Source of the DNA: CAZUXE01 sp964624585 | GTDB lineage: Bacteria > Hydrothermota > Tepidihabitantia > B3-TA06 | DNA: 21,371 nucleotides | Assembly (NCBI GenBank): GCA_964624585.1 | Contig: CAZUXE010000026.1 | Span: 1-21,371, forward strand | Direction: 5' to 3' | Part shown: in pieces, positions 1-6,940 of the stretch | How the letters are laid out: each line of letters opens with the position of its first letter | Numbering within the stretch: position 1 is the stretch's first letter | Program-made: the position numbers and the translations under genes | Notes under the pieces: generated by a model | Seen by the model: only the letters and a program-made list of their open reading frames with translations | Told to the model about the DNA's origin: nothing | The model's database searches: none

Positions 1-56
1 TACGTGAAGGCGGTCGTACCGTTGGTGCGGGTGTCGTCACTAAGGTGATTGAATAA
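1..56 (+). CDS. tuf: Elongation factor Tu, 3' end only (partial)
   Basis: Only the last 17 codons and the TAA stop are in the window; the frame starts at base 3. The peptide REGGRTVGAGVVTKVIE is the characteristic C-terminus of EF-Tu, the GTPase that delivers aminoacyl-tRNA to the ribosomal A site. The stop codon overlaps the ATG of rpsJ by one base (TAATG), so tuf is translationally coupled to the S10 operon. This is the usual fusA-tuf-rpsJ junction of the joined str and S10 operons. The identification rests on this short but highly conserved tail plus the context. Confidence 0.93.
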   Translation, partial: REGGRTVGAGVVTKVIE

Positions 57-376
57 TGCCTAGTATAGAGAAAATTAGGATTAAACTTAAAGCTTACGAT
101 TACCGTATTCTTGATCAGTCGGCAAAGGATATTGTAGACATAGCCAAGCGAACTGGTGCAAGTGTAGCAGGTCCAATACCGCTACCTACACGTCGTTCGC
201 TTTACACCGTTCTTCGTTCGCCGCACATTGATAAGCGCAGTCGTGAACAGTTTGAGTTCAAGGTTCACAAGCGTCTTATTGAAATAGGAGAGGCGACTTC
301 GGAAATGGTAGATGCGCTTATGCGTTTGGAAGTGCCTGCCGGTGTTGAAATCGAGATACATTCGGTAAAAAACTGA
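56..376 (+). CDS. rpsJ: 30S ribosomal protein S10
   Basis: This 106-residue protein has the normal length for S10, a head protein of the small subunit that also serves as NusE in transcription antitermination. Family-typical segments are IRIKLKAYDYRILDQSA near the N-terminus, GPIPLPTRRSLYTVLRSPH in the middle and KSREQFE-like KRSREQFEFKVHKRLIEI. The start ATG overlaps the tuf stop by one base, which fixes it. It opens the S10 operon proper and is followed by a 27-base gap before rplC, one of the longer gaps in the cluster. Nothing is abnormal in length or motif. Confidence 0.98.
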   Translation: MPSIEKIRIKLKAYDYRILDQSAKDIVDIAKRTGASVAGPIPLPTRRSLYTVLRSPHIDKRSREQFEFKVHKRLIEIGEATSEMVDALMRLEVPAGVEIEIHSVKN

Positions 377-403
377 AGCAAATAATTAAGGATTAAGTAT
401 ATT

Positions 404-1021
404 ATGAAAGGAATGCTTGGACGTAAACTTGGGATGACCCGGGTTTACGAAGACGGTCGTCGTGTGGTACCGGTTACTCTGGTTGAACTGGATAGCTGTT
501 ACCTTATCGACAGAAAAACCGTTCAGAAGGATGGCTACGTTGCGATGCAGTTGGGCGTAGGCACCCGAAAGCGCGCATCCAAGCCTCTGCGTGGACACCT
601 TAACAAGGTCGGCATTAAACATGTTCCGGCCAAAATTATGGAACTGCGAGGAAATTTCGCGGAAGATGTTAAGCTGGGCGAGAAACTGGATTTGAATATG
701 TTTGAGCCTGGCGATAAGGTGAACGTAGTTGGATGGACTAAGGGGCGCGGTTTTGCCGGAGGTATGAAACGTCATAATTGGCATGGTGGTCCGAGAACTC
801 ATGGTTCAAACCATCATCGTAGAGTTGGTTCTATTGGACAAACTACAACTCCGGGAAGAATTTGGAAAGGACACTCTATGCCGGGACATTACGGCAATGA
901 ACGTAAAACTATACGTAACCTTAAGGTCGTAAAAGTCGATTCCGATAAAAAGCTTCTTTATCTTAAAGGATCTTTGCCCGGTCCCAATGGCGGATTTCTG
1001 GTTGTAAAGAAGGTGAAGTAA
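404..1021 (+). CDS. rplC: 50S ribosomal protein L3
   Basis: At 205 residues this is standard for L3, an early-assembly 23S rRNA-binding protein whose central loop reaches towards the peptidyl-transferase centre. The N-terminal MLGRKLGMTRVY, the internal KGRGFAGGMKRHNWHGG and the PGRIWKGHSMPGHYG segments are diagnostic. The last two form the long extension, which includes the glutamine (GQTTTPGR) methylated by PrmB in some bacteria. An AAGGATT tract upstream of ATG 404 may serve as a weak ribosome-binding site. The TAA stop overlaps the rplD ATG by one base, implying coupling. Confidence 0.98.
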   Translation: MKGMLGRKLGMTRVYEDGRRVVPVTLVELDSCYLIDRKTVQKDGYVAMQLGVGTRKRASKPLRGHLNKVGIKHVPAKIMELRGNFAEDVKLGEKLDLNMFEPGDKVNVVGWTKGRGFAGGMKRHNWHGGPRTHGSNHHRRVGSIGQTTTPGRIWKGHSMPGHYGNERKTIRNLKVVKVDSDKKLLYLKGSLPGPNGGFLVVKKVK

Positions 1022-1647
1022 TGAAACTAGATATTCTGAAACCAGATGGTAGTAAGGCTGGTGTAGTGGAATTTCCAGATGAGGTATTTAGCGCTCCAGT
1101 GAACGAAACTTTGTTGTGGGAAGCTATTGAAGCCTATAGGGCTAATCTTCGGCAAGGGACTGCGAAAACTAAGACCCGTGGCGAAGTTGAAGGTTCTAAG
1201 AAGAAGTTGTTCCCCCAGAAGCATTTGGGGCGTGCGCGTATGGGAAGCGCCAGTTCACCGCTTAGAGTTCATGGTGGTGTTGCTCATGGTCCCCGGCCTC
1301 GTTCGTACCGTAAAAGTTTAACTACAGCAATAAGGCGTAGGGCTTTACTGGAGGCTTTTAAGCAAAAGCTGCAGACGGGTAATGTATTAATTATAGAGGA
1401 TATTAAAGTTCCAGAGCCTAAAACCCGTTATGTAGCCCAGGCTTTAAGTTCGATTCGTTCTAGCAGGAAAGAATCGCTGCTTCTTGTTGCTCCAGAACAT
1501 TCTCAGCAACTGAATCGCGCGTCTCGAAATATTGCCGCTCTTTCACTTCTTCCCCAAAGTGATTTGAATGCATATGCTGTTTGGCGTCGTCAAAAACTTG
1601 TGATGTTTGAGTCTGCATGTCAGTCGTTTATTGAGAGGTGGAAATGA
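1021..1647 (+). CDS. rplD: 50S ribosomal protein L4
   Basis: The 208-residue product matches the length of L4, an early 23S-binding protein whose extended loop lines the exit tunnel. The loop is visible around residues 45-95: RQGTAKTKTRGEVEGSKKK, then the arginine/glycine-rich QKHLGRARMGSASSP and HGPRPRSY. In some bacteria L4 autoregulates the S10 operon. No rho-independent leader structure is visible here, because rpsJ follows tuf directly, so that control cannot be claimed. The start overlaps the rplC stop (TAATG) and the end overlaps rplW (ATGA). Confidence 0.97.
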   Translation: MKLDILKPDGSKAGVVEFPDEVFSAPVNETLLWEAIEAYRANLRQGTAKTKTRGEVEGSKKKLFPQKHLGRARMGSASSPLRVHGGVAHGPRPRSYRKSLTTAIRRRALLEAFKQKLQTGNVLIIEDIKVPEPKTRYVAQALSSIRSSRKESLLLVAPEHSQQLNRASRNIAALSLLPQSDLNAYAVWRRQKLVMFESACQSFIERWK

Positions 1648-1937
1648 GAGATCCAAGGACAGTAGTTCGCGAACCGATTGTTACCGAAAAATCACTTGTT
1701 GCGCGTGATGAAAATGGTAAATACGTTTTTGAAGTTGCAATTAATGCCAATAAGCAGGAAGTTCGCAGTGCCATTGAAAATATTTTTCACGTACACGTTA
1801 AAAGTGTTAATATAATGAGGTTAAAAGGAAAGCGTAAACGTCTTGGAAGATTTGAAGGTAAACGTCCCGATTGGAAGAAAGCGGTGGTTACTTTAATTAA
1901 GGGCGAACGCATTGAAGAATTGTCTGGAGGCGTATAA
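1644..1937 (+). CDS. rplW: 50S ribosomal protein L23
   Basis: With the ATG at 1644 the protein is 97 residues, beginning MRDPRTVVREPIVTEKS. The open frame extends to a GTG at 1638, but ATG 1644 sits in an ATGA overlap with the rplD stop and behind a GAGAGGTGG purine tract, so I prefer it. L23 sits at the tunnel exit and docks trigger factor, SRP and the Sec translocon. Family features are the PIVTEKS motif, the KQEVRSAIENIFHVHVKSV core and the basic GKRKRLGRFEGKRPDWKKA loop that enters the tunnel. The length is normal. Confidence 0.96.
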   Translation: MRDPRTVVREPIVTEKSLVARDENGKYVFEVAINANKQEVRSAIENIFHVHVKSVNIMRLKGKRKRLGRFEGKRPDWKKAVVTLIKGERIEELSGGV

Positions 1938-2776
1938 TGGCCAGGCAGGTATCTCGAATTAAGAAGTACAAGCCGGTTACTCCCGGTAGAAGGTTTTATG
2001 AAGTAATTTACGATAAGGAAATATCGCGAGAAAAACCTTATAAACCTCTACTGGAACCGTTGCGTAAGACAGGTGGACGCAATAATAGAGGTAGAGTTAC
2101 AGCTCCTCATAGAGGTGGCGGAGAGAAAAGGCACTATCGTATCATTGATTTCAAGCGCAATAAACTTGAAATTCCAGGAAGAGTAGTGTCAATTCAGTAT
2201 GATCCGAATAGAACTGCTAACATTGCCCTTATATGTTATCGGGATGGCGAATATCGCTATATTTTGGCTCCCGATGGTTTGAAAAAAAATGATGAAGTTG
2301 TTGCATCTACTAGTGCGTCTCTGAAGGTTGGCAATTCACTACCATTAGCCCGTATTCCTGTAGGTATCATGATACATAACCTTCAAATGTTTCCCGGTAA
2401 TAGGGGTAGAGTGGTTCGCAGCGCCGGTTCTTCGGCTCAGATTCTTGCGAAAGAAGCTGATAAGGCATTTGTTAAGTTACCTTCGGGTGAAGTAAGACTT
2501 TTCAACTCTTCCTGCTACGCTACTATTGGAAGACTTTCCAATCCGGAACATTCCAAGGTGAATTTGGGAAAGGCTGGACGAAAAAGGCATATGGGACGTA
2601 GACCCAGAACTAGAGCAGTGGCCATGAATCCGCATGATCATCCTATGGGTGGCGGTGAAGGAAAGGCTTCTGGAGGTCGTCCGCCGTGTTCAAAAAATGG
2701 TTTGATTGCTAAGGGTAAGAAGACACGCAATAAGAAAAAGGCGTCTTCTCGTTTGATTATTAAAAGGAGGAAGTAG
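1937..2776 (+). CDS. rplB: 50S ribosomal protein L2
   Basis: This 279-residue protein has the usual length of L2, which is required for subunit association and for the peptidyl-transferase centre. Recognisable blocks are the N-terminal KKYKPVTPGRR, GGRNNRGRVTAPHRGGG, the OB-fold FKRNKLEIPGRV and the C-terminal AMNPHDHPMGGGEG segment. That segment carries the conserved His of the D-H-P triplet; the second His common in proteobacteria is Met here, a position that varies between lineages. The C-terminus is strongly basic. The gene starts in a TAATG overlap with rplW, and its TAG stop shares a base with the GTG of rpsS. Confidence 0.98.
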   Translation: MARQVSRIKKYKPVTPGRRFYEVIYDKEISREKPYKPLLEPLRKTGGRNNRGRVTAPHRGGGEKRHYRIIDFKRNKLEIPGRVVSIQYDPNRTANIALICYRDGEYRYILAPDGLKKNDEVVASTSASLKVGNSLPLARIPVGIMIHNLQMFPGNRGRVVRSAGSSAQILAKEADKAFVKLPSGEVRLFNSSCYATIGRLSNPEHSKVNLGKAGRKRHMGRRPRTRAVAMNPHDHPMGGGEGKASGGRPPCSKNGLIAKGKKTRNKKKASSRLIIKRRK

Positions 2777-3060
2777 TGGGACGTTCACTTAAGAAAGGCC
2801 CCTACGTTGATGAGAAACTGCTGAAGAAAGTTCAGGGATTGGATACCCGGAAGCAAAAAAAGGTTGTTCGAACCTGGGCACGTCGTTGCACTATTCCCCC
2901 TGAGTTTGTTGGACATACAATAGCAGTTCACAACGGCAGAAAATTTATACCGGTCTATATTACCGAGCAAATGGTTGGACACAAGTTGGGTGAATTCTCG
3001 CCCACAAGAACTTACCGCGGTCATACCGGTGCAAAGAAAGATGAAGGCAGGAAAAGATGA
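2776..3060 (+). CDS. rpsS: 30S ribosomal protein S19
   Basis: The 94-residue product starts with GTG at 2776, within GTAGTG after the rplB stop. It is preceded by AGGAGG in the 3' end of rplB, a strong ribosome-binding site. S19 binds the head of 16S rRNA with S13 and contacts the A-site tRNA. The N-terminal GRSLKKGPYVDEKLLKKV and the C-terminal HNGRKFIPVYITEQMVGHK and GEFSPTRTYRGH blocks are classic S19. The stop overlaps rplV by ATGA. Length and sequence are ordinary. Confidence 0.98.
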   Translation: MGRSLKKGPYVDEKLLKKVQGLDTRKQKKVVRTWARRCTIPPEFVGHTIAVHNGRKFIPVYITEQMVGHKLGEFSPTRTYRGHTGAKKDEGRKR

Positions 3061-3443
3061 GTGAAGCTGTTGCACGCGCTAAATTTATTCGCGGTTCTGC
3101 CAAGAAATACAACCAAGTGTTGCATTTAATTAGAGGTCGTAATGTTGAGGAAGCTTTGAATATATTGACCTTTCTCAATAAACCAACTAAAGAGCCGGTT
3201 TTAAAGACATTAAACTCTGCAGTTGCGAATGCAGAGTCAAAAATTGGAAAAGCTAAATTTGATCGTAGCTCTTACTATATTGTAGATGCACGCGCTGATA
3301 CGGGACCTATTATGAAAAGACTTCGCGCCGCACCGCGTGGGCGGGGAGTGCTTATTCGAAAACGATACGCGCACCTTACTGTGAAGATATCTGATCAGCA
3401 AATGTCTGACCGTAAAAGGTCCGGCGAGAAAAGGAATAAATAA
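3057..3443 (+). CDS. rplV: 50S ribosomal protein L22
   Basis: This protein has 128 residues. L22 binds all 23S domains, and its beta-hairpin lines the exit tunnel, where it can affect macrolide binding and nascent-chain stalling. The N-terminal VARAKFIRGSAKKYNQVLHL, the central TLNSAVANAESK and the hairpin MKRLRAAPRGRGVLIRKRYAH with HLTVKI are typical. The C-terminus continues about 15 residues past the core as a basic tail (QMSDRKRSGEKRNK). The start lies in an ATGA overlap with rpsS, and rpsC begins immediately after the stop with no gap. Confidence 0.97.
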   Translation: MSEAVARAKFIRGSAKKYNQVLHLIRGRNVEEALNILTFLNKPTKEPVLKTLNSAVANAESKIGKAKFDRSSYYIVDARADTGPIMKRLRAAPRGRGVLIRKRYAHLTVKISDQQMSDRKRSGEKRNK

Positions 3444-4082
3444 ATGGGACAGAAAGTTCATCCTTACGGATTCAGGCTAGGTTACACCAAAGGGTGGCAG
3501 TCTCACTGGTTTGATGATAAGAATTATGCCGAGAATCTTGCCGAAGACGTTCGAATTAAGCGTTATATTTACACTAAACTTGCAGACGCTTCGGTTGCGA
3601 ATGTCATAGTTCGTAGAGTAGGCAACAAAGTTGCTGTAACTATATCTACCGCCCGTCCTGGGATGGTTATTGGTCAGAAACGTTCAAACCTTGAAGCTCT
3701 GTCTGAAGAACTTAAGCAGCTTGTAAGCAAGCCTGTTAACGTTTATGTTGAAGTTGTGCGGGTTCCGGAACTTGAAGCGCGTATTGTAGCGCGCAGCATT
3801 GCCTCCCAGCTTGAAGCCAGGGTTTCTCACCGCAGAGCCATGCGTCGCGCTATTTTTCAAGCAATGAAATTGGGTGCTCGAGGTATTAAGGTCAAGATTT
3901 CAGGCAGGTTAAGCGGTTCCGAAATTGCTCGTTCTGAATGGAATAAAGAGGGGCAGGTTCCCCTCCATACCTTAGCTGCCGATATTGATTACGCTAATGA
4001 GACTGCATTTACAATGGCTGGTACTATTGGTGTCAAGGTTTGGATATTTAAGGGCAGCGCTGTCGATAACTGGAGGAAATAA
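3444..4082 (+). CDS. rpsC: 30S ribosomal protein S3
   Basis: The 212-residue product matches bacterial S3, which sits at the mRNA entry channel with S4 and S5 and contributes to mRNA unwinding. The N-terminus MGQKVHPYGFRLG is diagnostic. A type-II KH domain follows (roughly residues 38-110), with the loop in PGMVIGQKRSNLEAL; the usual last Gly of the GxxG loop is Arg here. The C-terminal domain contains GARGIKVKISGRLSGSEIAR and HTLAADIDYA. It begins directly after the rplV stop and is followed by a GGAGG site for rplP. Family identity is not in doubt despite the KH-loop substitution. Confidence 0.97.
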   Translation: MGQKVHPYGFRLGYTKGWQSHWFDDKNYAENLAEDVRIKRYIYTKLADASVANVIVRRVGNKVAVTISTARPGMVIGQKRSNLEALSEELKQLVSKPVNVYVEVVRVPELEARIVARSIASQLEARVSHRRAMRRAIFQAMKLGARGIKVKISGRLSGSEIARSEWNKEGQVPLHTLAADIDYANETAFTMAGTIGVKVWIFKGSAVDNWRK

Positions 4083-4084
4083 CT

Positions 4085-4516
4085 ATGTTGATGCCTAAAA
4101 GAACTAAATGGCGCAAACAACATCGAGGCCGTATGAATGGCAAGGCAACCTCCGGGGCCAATATCTCTTTCGGTGAATATGCCTTAATGGCTACCGAACC
4201 TTGTTGGTTAACTTCAAGGCAAATTGAGTCAAGTCGTGTAGTTTTGTCCAAAAAATTGCGTAAAAACGGCAAATTGTGGATAAGGGTTTTTCCTGATAAA
4301 CCGGTGTCAAAGAAACCAGCTGAAGTGAGAATGGGTAAAGGTAAAGGTGGCCCTGAATTTTGGGTAGCCGTTGTCAAGCCTGGTCGTATCATTTTTGAAA
4401 TTGAAGGTTTATCTGAAGAAGCTTCCAGGGCGGTATTCAAGGAAGCCGCATCCAAACTGCCGCTTAGGACAAAGATAGTAAAGCGCGAGGAAGGAATTCA
4501 TTATGAAGGCCTCTGA
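4085..4516 (+). CDS. rplP: 50S ribosomal protein L16
   Basis: L16 is a late-assembly protein near the A-site tRNA elbow. The product has 143 residues from ATG 4085, which lies 8 bases after GGAGG; an in-frame ATG at 4091 (MPKRTKWRKQHRGRM) would give the common family N-terminus and is a possible alternative. Typical blocks are the basic N-terminus, SFGEYALMATEPCWLTSRQIE, a DKPVSKKPAEVRMGKGKG loop and the C-terminal EASRAVFKEAASKLP. The 3' end overlaps rpmC by 14 bases. Length is normal. Confidence 0.96.
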   Translation: MLMPKRTKWRKQHRGRMNGKATSGANISFGEYALMATEPCWLTSRQIESSRVVLSKKLRKNGKLWIRVFPDKPVSKKPAEVRMGKGKGGPEFWVAVVKPGRIIFEIEGLSEEASRAVFKEAASKLPLRTKIVKREEGIHYEGL

Positions 4517-4880
4517 GATGCGTGCAATGACCCGCGAAGAGTTGCAGCATGAAATTACTGAACTTCGTGACGAAGAGTTTAAGCTTCGTTTGCGTCGACC
4601 CACCGAAGATTTACCTAATGCGTTACGTCTTCGTACCATTCGTAGGGATATTGCAAGAATTCAAACTATTCTGAAAGAAGATAAATTGGGTGTTATAAGT
4701 TTACCCAACCAAAGCGCTAGAGCAGTAAAGAAGGACGCTGATATAAAAACGAAATCTGAAAAAGCAAAAATATCTGGGAAAACAACTGTTAAAAAGGTTT
4801 CCGGAAAGAAAACTTCTTCGGCAAAATCGACCTCCAAATCAAAAGCTAAATCACCTGTTAAGGATAAGGAGCAACAATAA
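4503..4880 (+). CDS. rpmC: 50S ribosomal protein L29 with lysine-rich C-terminal tail
   Basis: Residues 1-67 are a standard L29, the two-helix protein beside the tunnel exit next to L23. They start MKASEMRAMTREELQHEI and include LRDEEFKLRLRRP and LRTIRRDIARIQTIL. L29 is normally about 60-70 residues, but this product has 125. Residues from about 70 onwards are a low-complexity Lys/Ser/Thr/Ala tail, for example KTTVKKVSGKKTSSAKST and SKSKAKSPVK. The ATG at 4503 is favoured because MKASE is the family start. It overlaps the rplP end by 14 bases, and the stop forms TAATG with rpsQ, so the extended frame is intact and not a readthrough artefact. Confidence 0.95.
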   Translation: MKASEMRAMTREELQHEITELRDEEFKLRLRRPTEDLPNALRLRTIRRDIARIQTILKEDKLGVISLPNQSARAVKKDADIKTKSEKAKISGKTTVKKVSGKKTSSAKSTSKSKAKSPVKDKEQQ

Positions 4881-5131
4881 TGACAGTGAGTGCCAGAAAG
4901 CGAATGGTTGGAGAGGTAGTTTCCGACAAACCTGATAAGACAATTGTTGTAAGTGTTGTAAAGAAAAAGCTACATCGTCGCTATAAGAAATATATCAATC
5001 AAAGACATAAGTACTATGTTCATGATGCGGAAAATAAGTGTAAAGTCGGCGACATGGTGGAAATTGAAGAAATTAGGCCTCTTTCTAAGCTTAAGAACTT
5101 TCGGTTGGTTAGAATAGTAGGTGAAGAGTAA
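4880..5131 (+). CDS. rpsQ: 30S ribosomal protein S17
   Basis: This 83-residue OB-fold protein is S17, a primary 16S rRNA-binder needed early in small-subunit assembly. Family hallmarks are RKRMVGEVVSDKPDKTIVV, the KKLHRRYKKYI loop and KCKVGDMVEIEEIRPLSKLK near the C-terminus. Both ends are TAATG overlaps (with rpmC and rplN), so it lies in the middle of a coupled string. Length and motifs are normal. Confidence 0.98.
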   Translation: MTVSARKRMVGEVVSDKPDKTIVVSVVKKKLHRRYKKYINQRHKYYVHDAENKCKVGDMVEIEEIRPLSKLKNFRLVRIVGEE

Positions 5132-5499
5132 TGATTCAAGATAATTCAAGATTAGTAATTAGTGATAATACCGGAGCAAAAACCGCCAGGGTAATAAAAG
5201 TGCTTGGCGGAACTCGGAGACGTTATGCAAGTGTTGGAGATATTGTAGTTATTGCGGTTAAGACTTCACTTCCTTCGGCTTCTGTTAAGAAGGGTGAAAA
5301 AACCAAAGCGGTAATTGTTAGAACTCGCAAGGAAATATCGCGTCCAGATGGTTCTTATGTGAGGTTTGATGATAATGCTTGCGTTATCATTGACGAAAAT
5401 CAACAGCCTAAGGGAACTCGAATTTTTGGTCCCGTAGCTAGAGAACTGCGCGACTATAACTTTTCCAAGATTATTTCTCTCGCGCCGGAGGTTGTATGA
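5131..5499 (+). CDS. rplN: 50S ribosomal protein L14
   Basis: L14 has exactly the canonical 122 residues. It sits at the subunit interface, where it forms intersubunit bridges with 16S rRNA and, in the silenced state, is the docking site of RsfS, whose gene lies about 11 kb downstream in this window. Motifs are MIQDNSRLVISDNTGAK, ASVGDIVVIAVK and the C-terminal GTRIFGPVARELRDYNFSKI. The start is a TAATG overlap with rpsQ, and the stop overlaps the rplX ATG (ATGA). Confidence 0.98.
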   Translation: MIQDNSRLVISDNTGAKTARVIKVLGGTRRRYASVGDIVVIAVKTSLPSASVKKGEKTKAVIVRTRKEISRPDGSYVRFDDNACVIIDENQQPKGTRIFGPVARELRDYNFSKIISLAPEVV

Positions 5500-5816
5500 T
5501 AAAGATGGCTATTCGTAAAGGCGATTTGGTAGAAGTCATTACCGGTGACGACAAGGGGCGCCAAGGTAAGGTTATGAATGTTGACATCAAGAAGCGACGA
5601 GTGCTTGTTGAAGGAATCAATATGATTAAAAGGCATCAGCGTCCTCAAGGAGCAGCTTCTCCGGGAGGCATAATAGAAAAGCCGGCTTTTATTGACATAT
5701 CTAATGTGGTTTTTGTTTGTCCAAAGTGTAGTAAATCTTCTACTATTAGAAGAGAGTTGCGCGGTGGTAAAAAAGTACGAGTATGTAAGAGCTGCGGCGG
5801 AGAAATTGAATCATGA
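5496..5816 (+). CDS. rplX: 50S ribosomal protein L24 (zinc-ribbon form)
   Basis: L24 initiates large-subunit assembly near the tunnel exit. The KOW region AIRKGDLVEVITGDDKGRQG and the segment VEGINMIKRHQRP are typical. The C-terminal third has CPKC (Cys75, Cys78) and CKSC (Cys97, Cys100), a putative four-cysteine zinc ribbon found in some bacterial L24s. Two starts are possible. ATG 5496 overlaps the rplN stop but is only 4 bases after GGAGG, while ATG 5505 would give the common MAIRKGD start with a long 13-base spacing. The total is 106 residues from the first. The stop overlaps rplE (ATGA). Confidence 0.96.
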   Translation: MIKMAIRKGDLVEVITGDDKGRQGKVMNVDIKKRRVLVEGINMIKRHQRPQGAASPGGIIEKPAFIDISNVVFVCPKCSKSSTIRRELRGGKKVRVCKSCGGEIES

Positions 5817-6355
5817 ACATGATGAGAAAATTGTATAAAGAAAAGGTCGCTCCCAGTCTAATGAAAGAGTTCGGTTATTCTAACATTATGCAGGTTCCTA
5901 GAATTAAAAAAGTTATTGTGCATGTTGGTGCTGGAGAAGCGTCTCAGGATTCTAAGCAGATTGAACCTGTTGTTGCAGAATTGGGAAATATAACCGGTCA
6001 GCGTCCGGTTATAACTAAGGCGCGAAAAGCTATATCTAACTTTCGTTTACGTAAAGGAATGATAGTTGGAGCAAGAGTGACTTTACGAGGTGACAGAGCT
6101 TTTAATTTCCTTGAGAAATTTTTCCATTTTGCAGCACCTCAAATAAGGGACTTTCGAGGTTTTCAACCTAACTCGTTTGACGGTAGAGGTTCCTATACCC
6201 TTGGGTTGAAGGAACAACTGATTTTTCCGGAAATAGAGAGAGATAAAATCAAGAAAGTTTTTGGTATGGATATTACAATTGTTACTACAGCAAAACATGA
6301 TGATGAGGCAAGAAGTTTGTTAAGCCATCTTGGAATGCCGTTCCGAAAGGAGTAA
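5813..6355 (+). CDS. rplE: 50S ribosomal protein L5
   Basis: The 180-residue protein is L5, which binds 5S rRNA in the central protuberance and contacts the P-site tRNA and S13. Typical blocks are the N-terminal LYKEKVAPSLMKEFGYSNIM, the KVIVHVGAGEASQDSK strand, GQRPVITKARKAISNFRLR and the FRGFQPNSFDGRGSYTLG loop followed by EQLIFPEIERDKI. The first ATG (5813) lies in the ATGA overlap with rplX; Met3 and Met4 are alternative starts a few residues downstream. Length is normal, and rpsN follows one base after the stop. Confidence 0.97.
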   Translation: MNMMRKLYKEKVAPSLMKEFGYSNIMQVPRIKKVIVHVGAGEASQDSKQIEPVVAELGNITGQRPVITKARKAISNFRLRKGMIVGARVTLRGDRAFNFLEKFFHFAAPQIRDFRGFQPNSFDGRGSYTLGLKEQLIFPEIERDKIKKVFGMDITIVTTAKHDDEARSLLSHLGMPFRKE

Positions 6356-6356
6356 T

Positions 6357-6542
6357 ATGGCAAAACTGGCTTTAATTAATAAACAGAAGCGTGAGCCTAA
6401 GTTCAAGGTACGGCAGTATAATCGCTGTAAACGTTGCGGCAGGCCTCGTGCGTATTATCGCAAGTTTGGATTGTGCCGTATATGTTTTAGAGAACTGGCT
6501 CTAAGTGGCGAAATTCCCGGCGTAAAGAAAGCCAGCTGGTAG
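6357..6542 (+). CDS. rpsN: 30S ribosomal protein S14, zinc-binding (type Z)
   Basis: The product is 61 residues from ATG 6357, the length of the short zinc-dependent S14. The frame stays open upstream inside rplE, but ATG 6357 lies 8 bases behind AAAGGAG and starts with the family-typical MAKLALINKQ. Cysteines 24, 27, 40 and 43 (CKRC, CRIC) form the zinc site. S14 is a late-binding head protein of the 30S subunit. The zinc-free long paralogue is absent from this cluster. Confidence 0.97.
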   Translation: MAKLALINKQKREPKFKVRQYNRCKRCGRPRAYYRKFGLCRICFRELALSGEIPGVKKASW

Positions 6543-6550
6543 GGAGAATT

Positions 6551-6940
6551 ATGGATATTATTAGTGATTACTTAACAGCAATTCGAAACGCAATAATTGC
6601 TCGTATGAAAGAAGTACAAGTTCCGGCTTCTAAATTCAAGCAGGAACTATCGCGAGTATTGCTTGAGGAAGGCTATATAAGTAACTTTCAAATCCAAGAT
6701 AAAGAGTGGCCGTCAAGGATACTTATCCAGCTTAAATATTCGGCGCAGGGTGAAAGTGTAATAAGAGGATTGCAAAGAGTTTCCCGTCAGTCAAGAAGGG
6801 TGTATCGTAAAAGTACAGATATCCCTAAAGTTAAGAATGGCTTGGGAACTGCAATTATTTCTACTTCGCAAGGTGTGATGACTGATAGGCAGGCAAGAAA
6901 ATTGCATCTTGGCGGAGAAGTCCTTTGTGAGGTTTGGTAA
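6551..6940 (+). CDS. rpsH: 30S ribosomal protein S8
   Basis: S8 has 129 residues here, the usual length. It binds helix 21 of 16S rRNA and in Escherichia coli represses the spc operon by binding a mimic in the L5 message; I did not identify such a mimic here. Blocks are ISDYLTAIRNAIIAR at the N-terminus, the VPASKFKQELSRVLLEEGYI segment and the C-terminal LGTAIISTSQGVMTDRQA followed by GGEVLCEVW. The 8-base gap after rpsN contains AGGGAGA, a ribosome-binding site. The stop forms TAATG with rplF. Confidence 0.97.
   Translation: MDIISDYLTAIRNAIIARMKEVQVPASKFKQELSRVLLEEGYISNFQIQDKEWPSRILIQLKYSAQGESVIRGLQRVSRQSRRVYRKSTDIPKVKNGLGTAIISTSQGVMTDRQARKLHLGGEVLCEVW

Noticed and set aside
377..403. S10-type leader or attenuator before rplC
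   Set aside because: The gap is only 27 bases, AT-rich, and holds no hairpin; it looks like a plain ribosome-binding region.
386..802. Minus-strand open frame of 138 codons opposite rplC
   Set aside because: It is antisense to a highly conserved ribosomal gene, has no recognisable domain and no ribosome-binding site; a shadow frame.
2629..2655. His-to-Met change in the L2 DHPxGGGEG segment as a loss of function
   Set aside because: The conserved His in the D-H-P triplet is present; the second position varies naturally among lineages.
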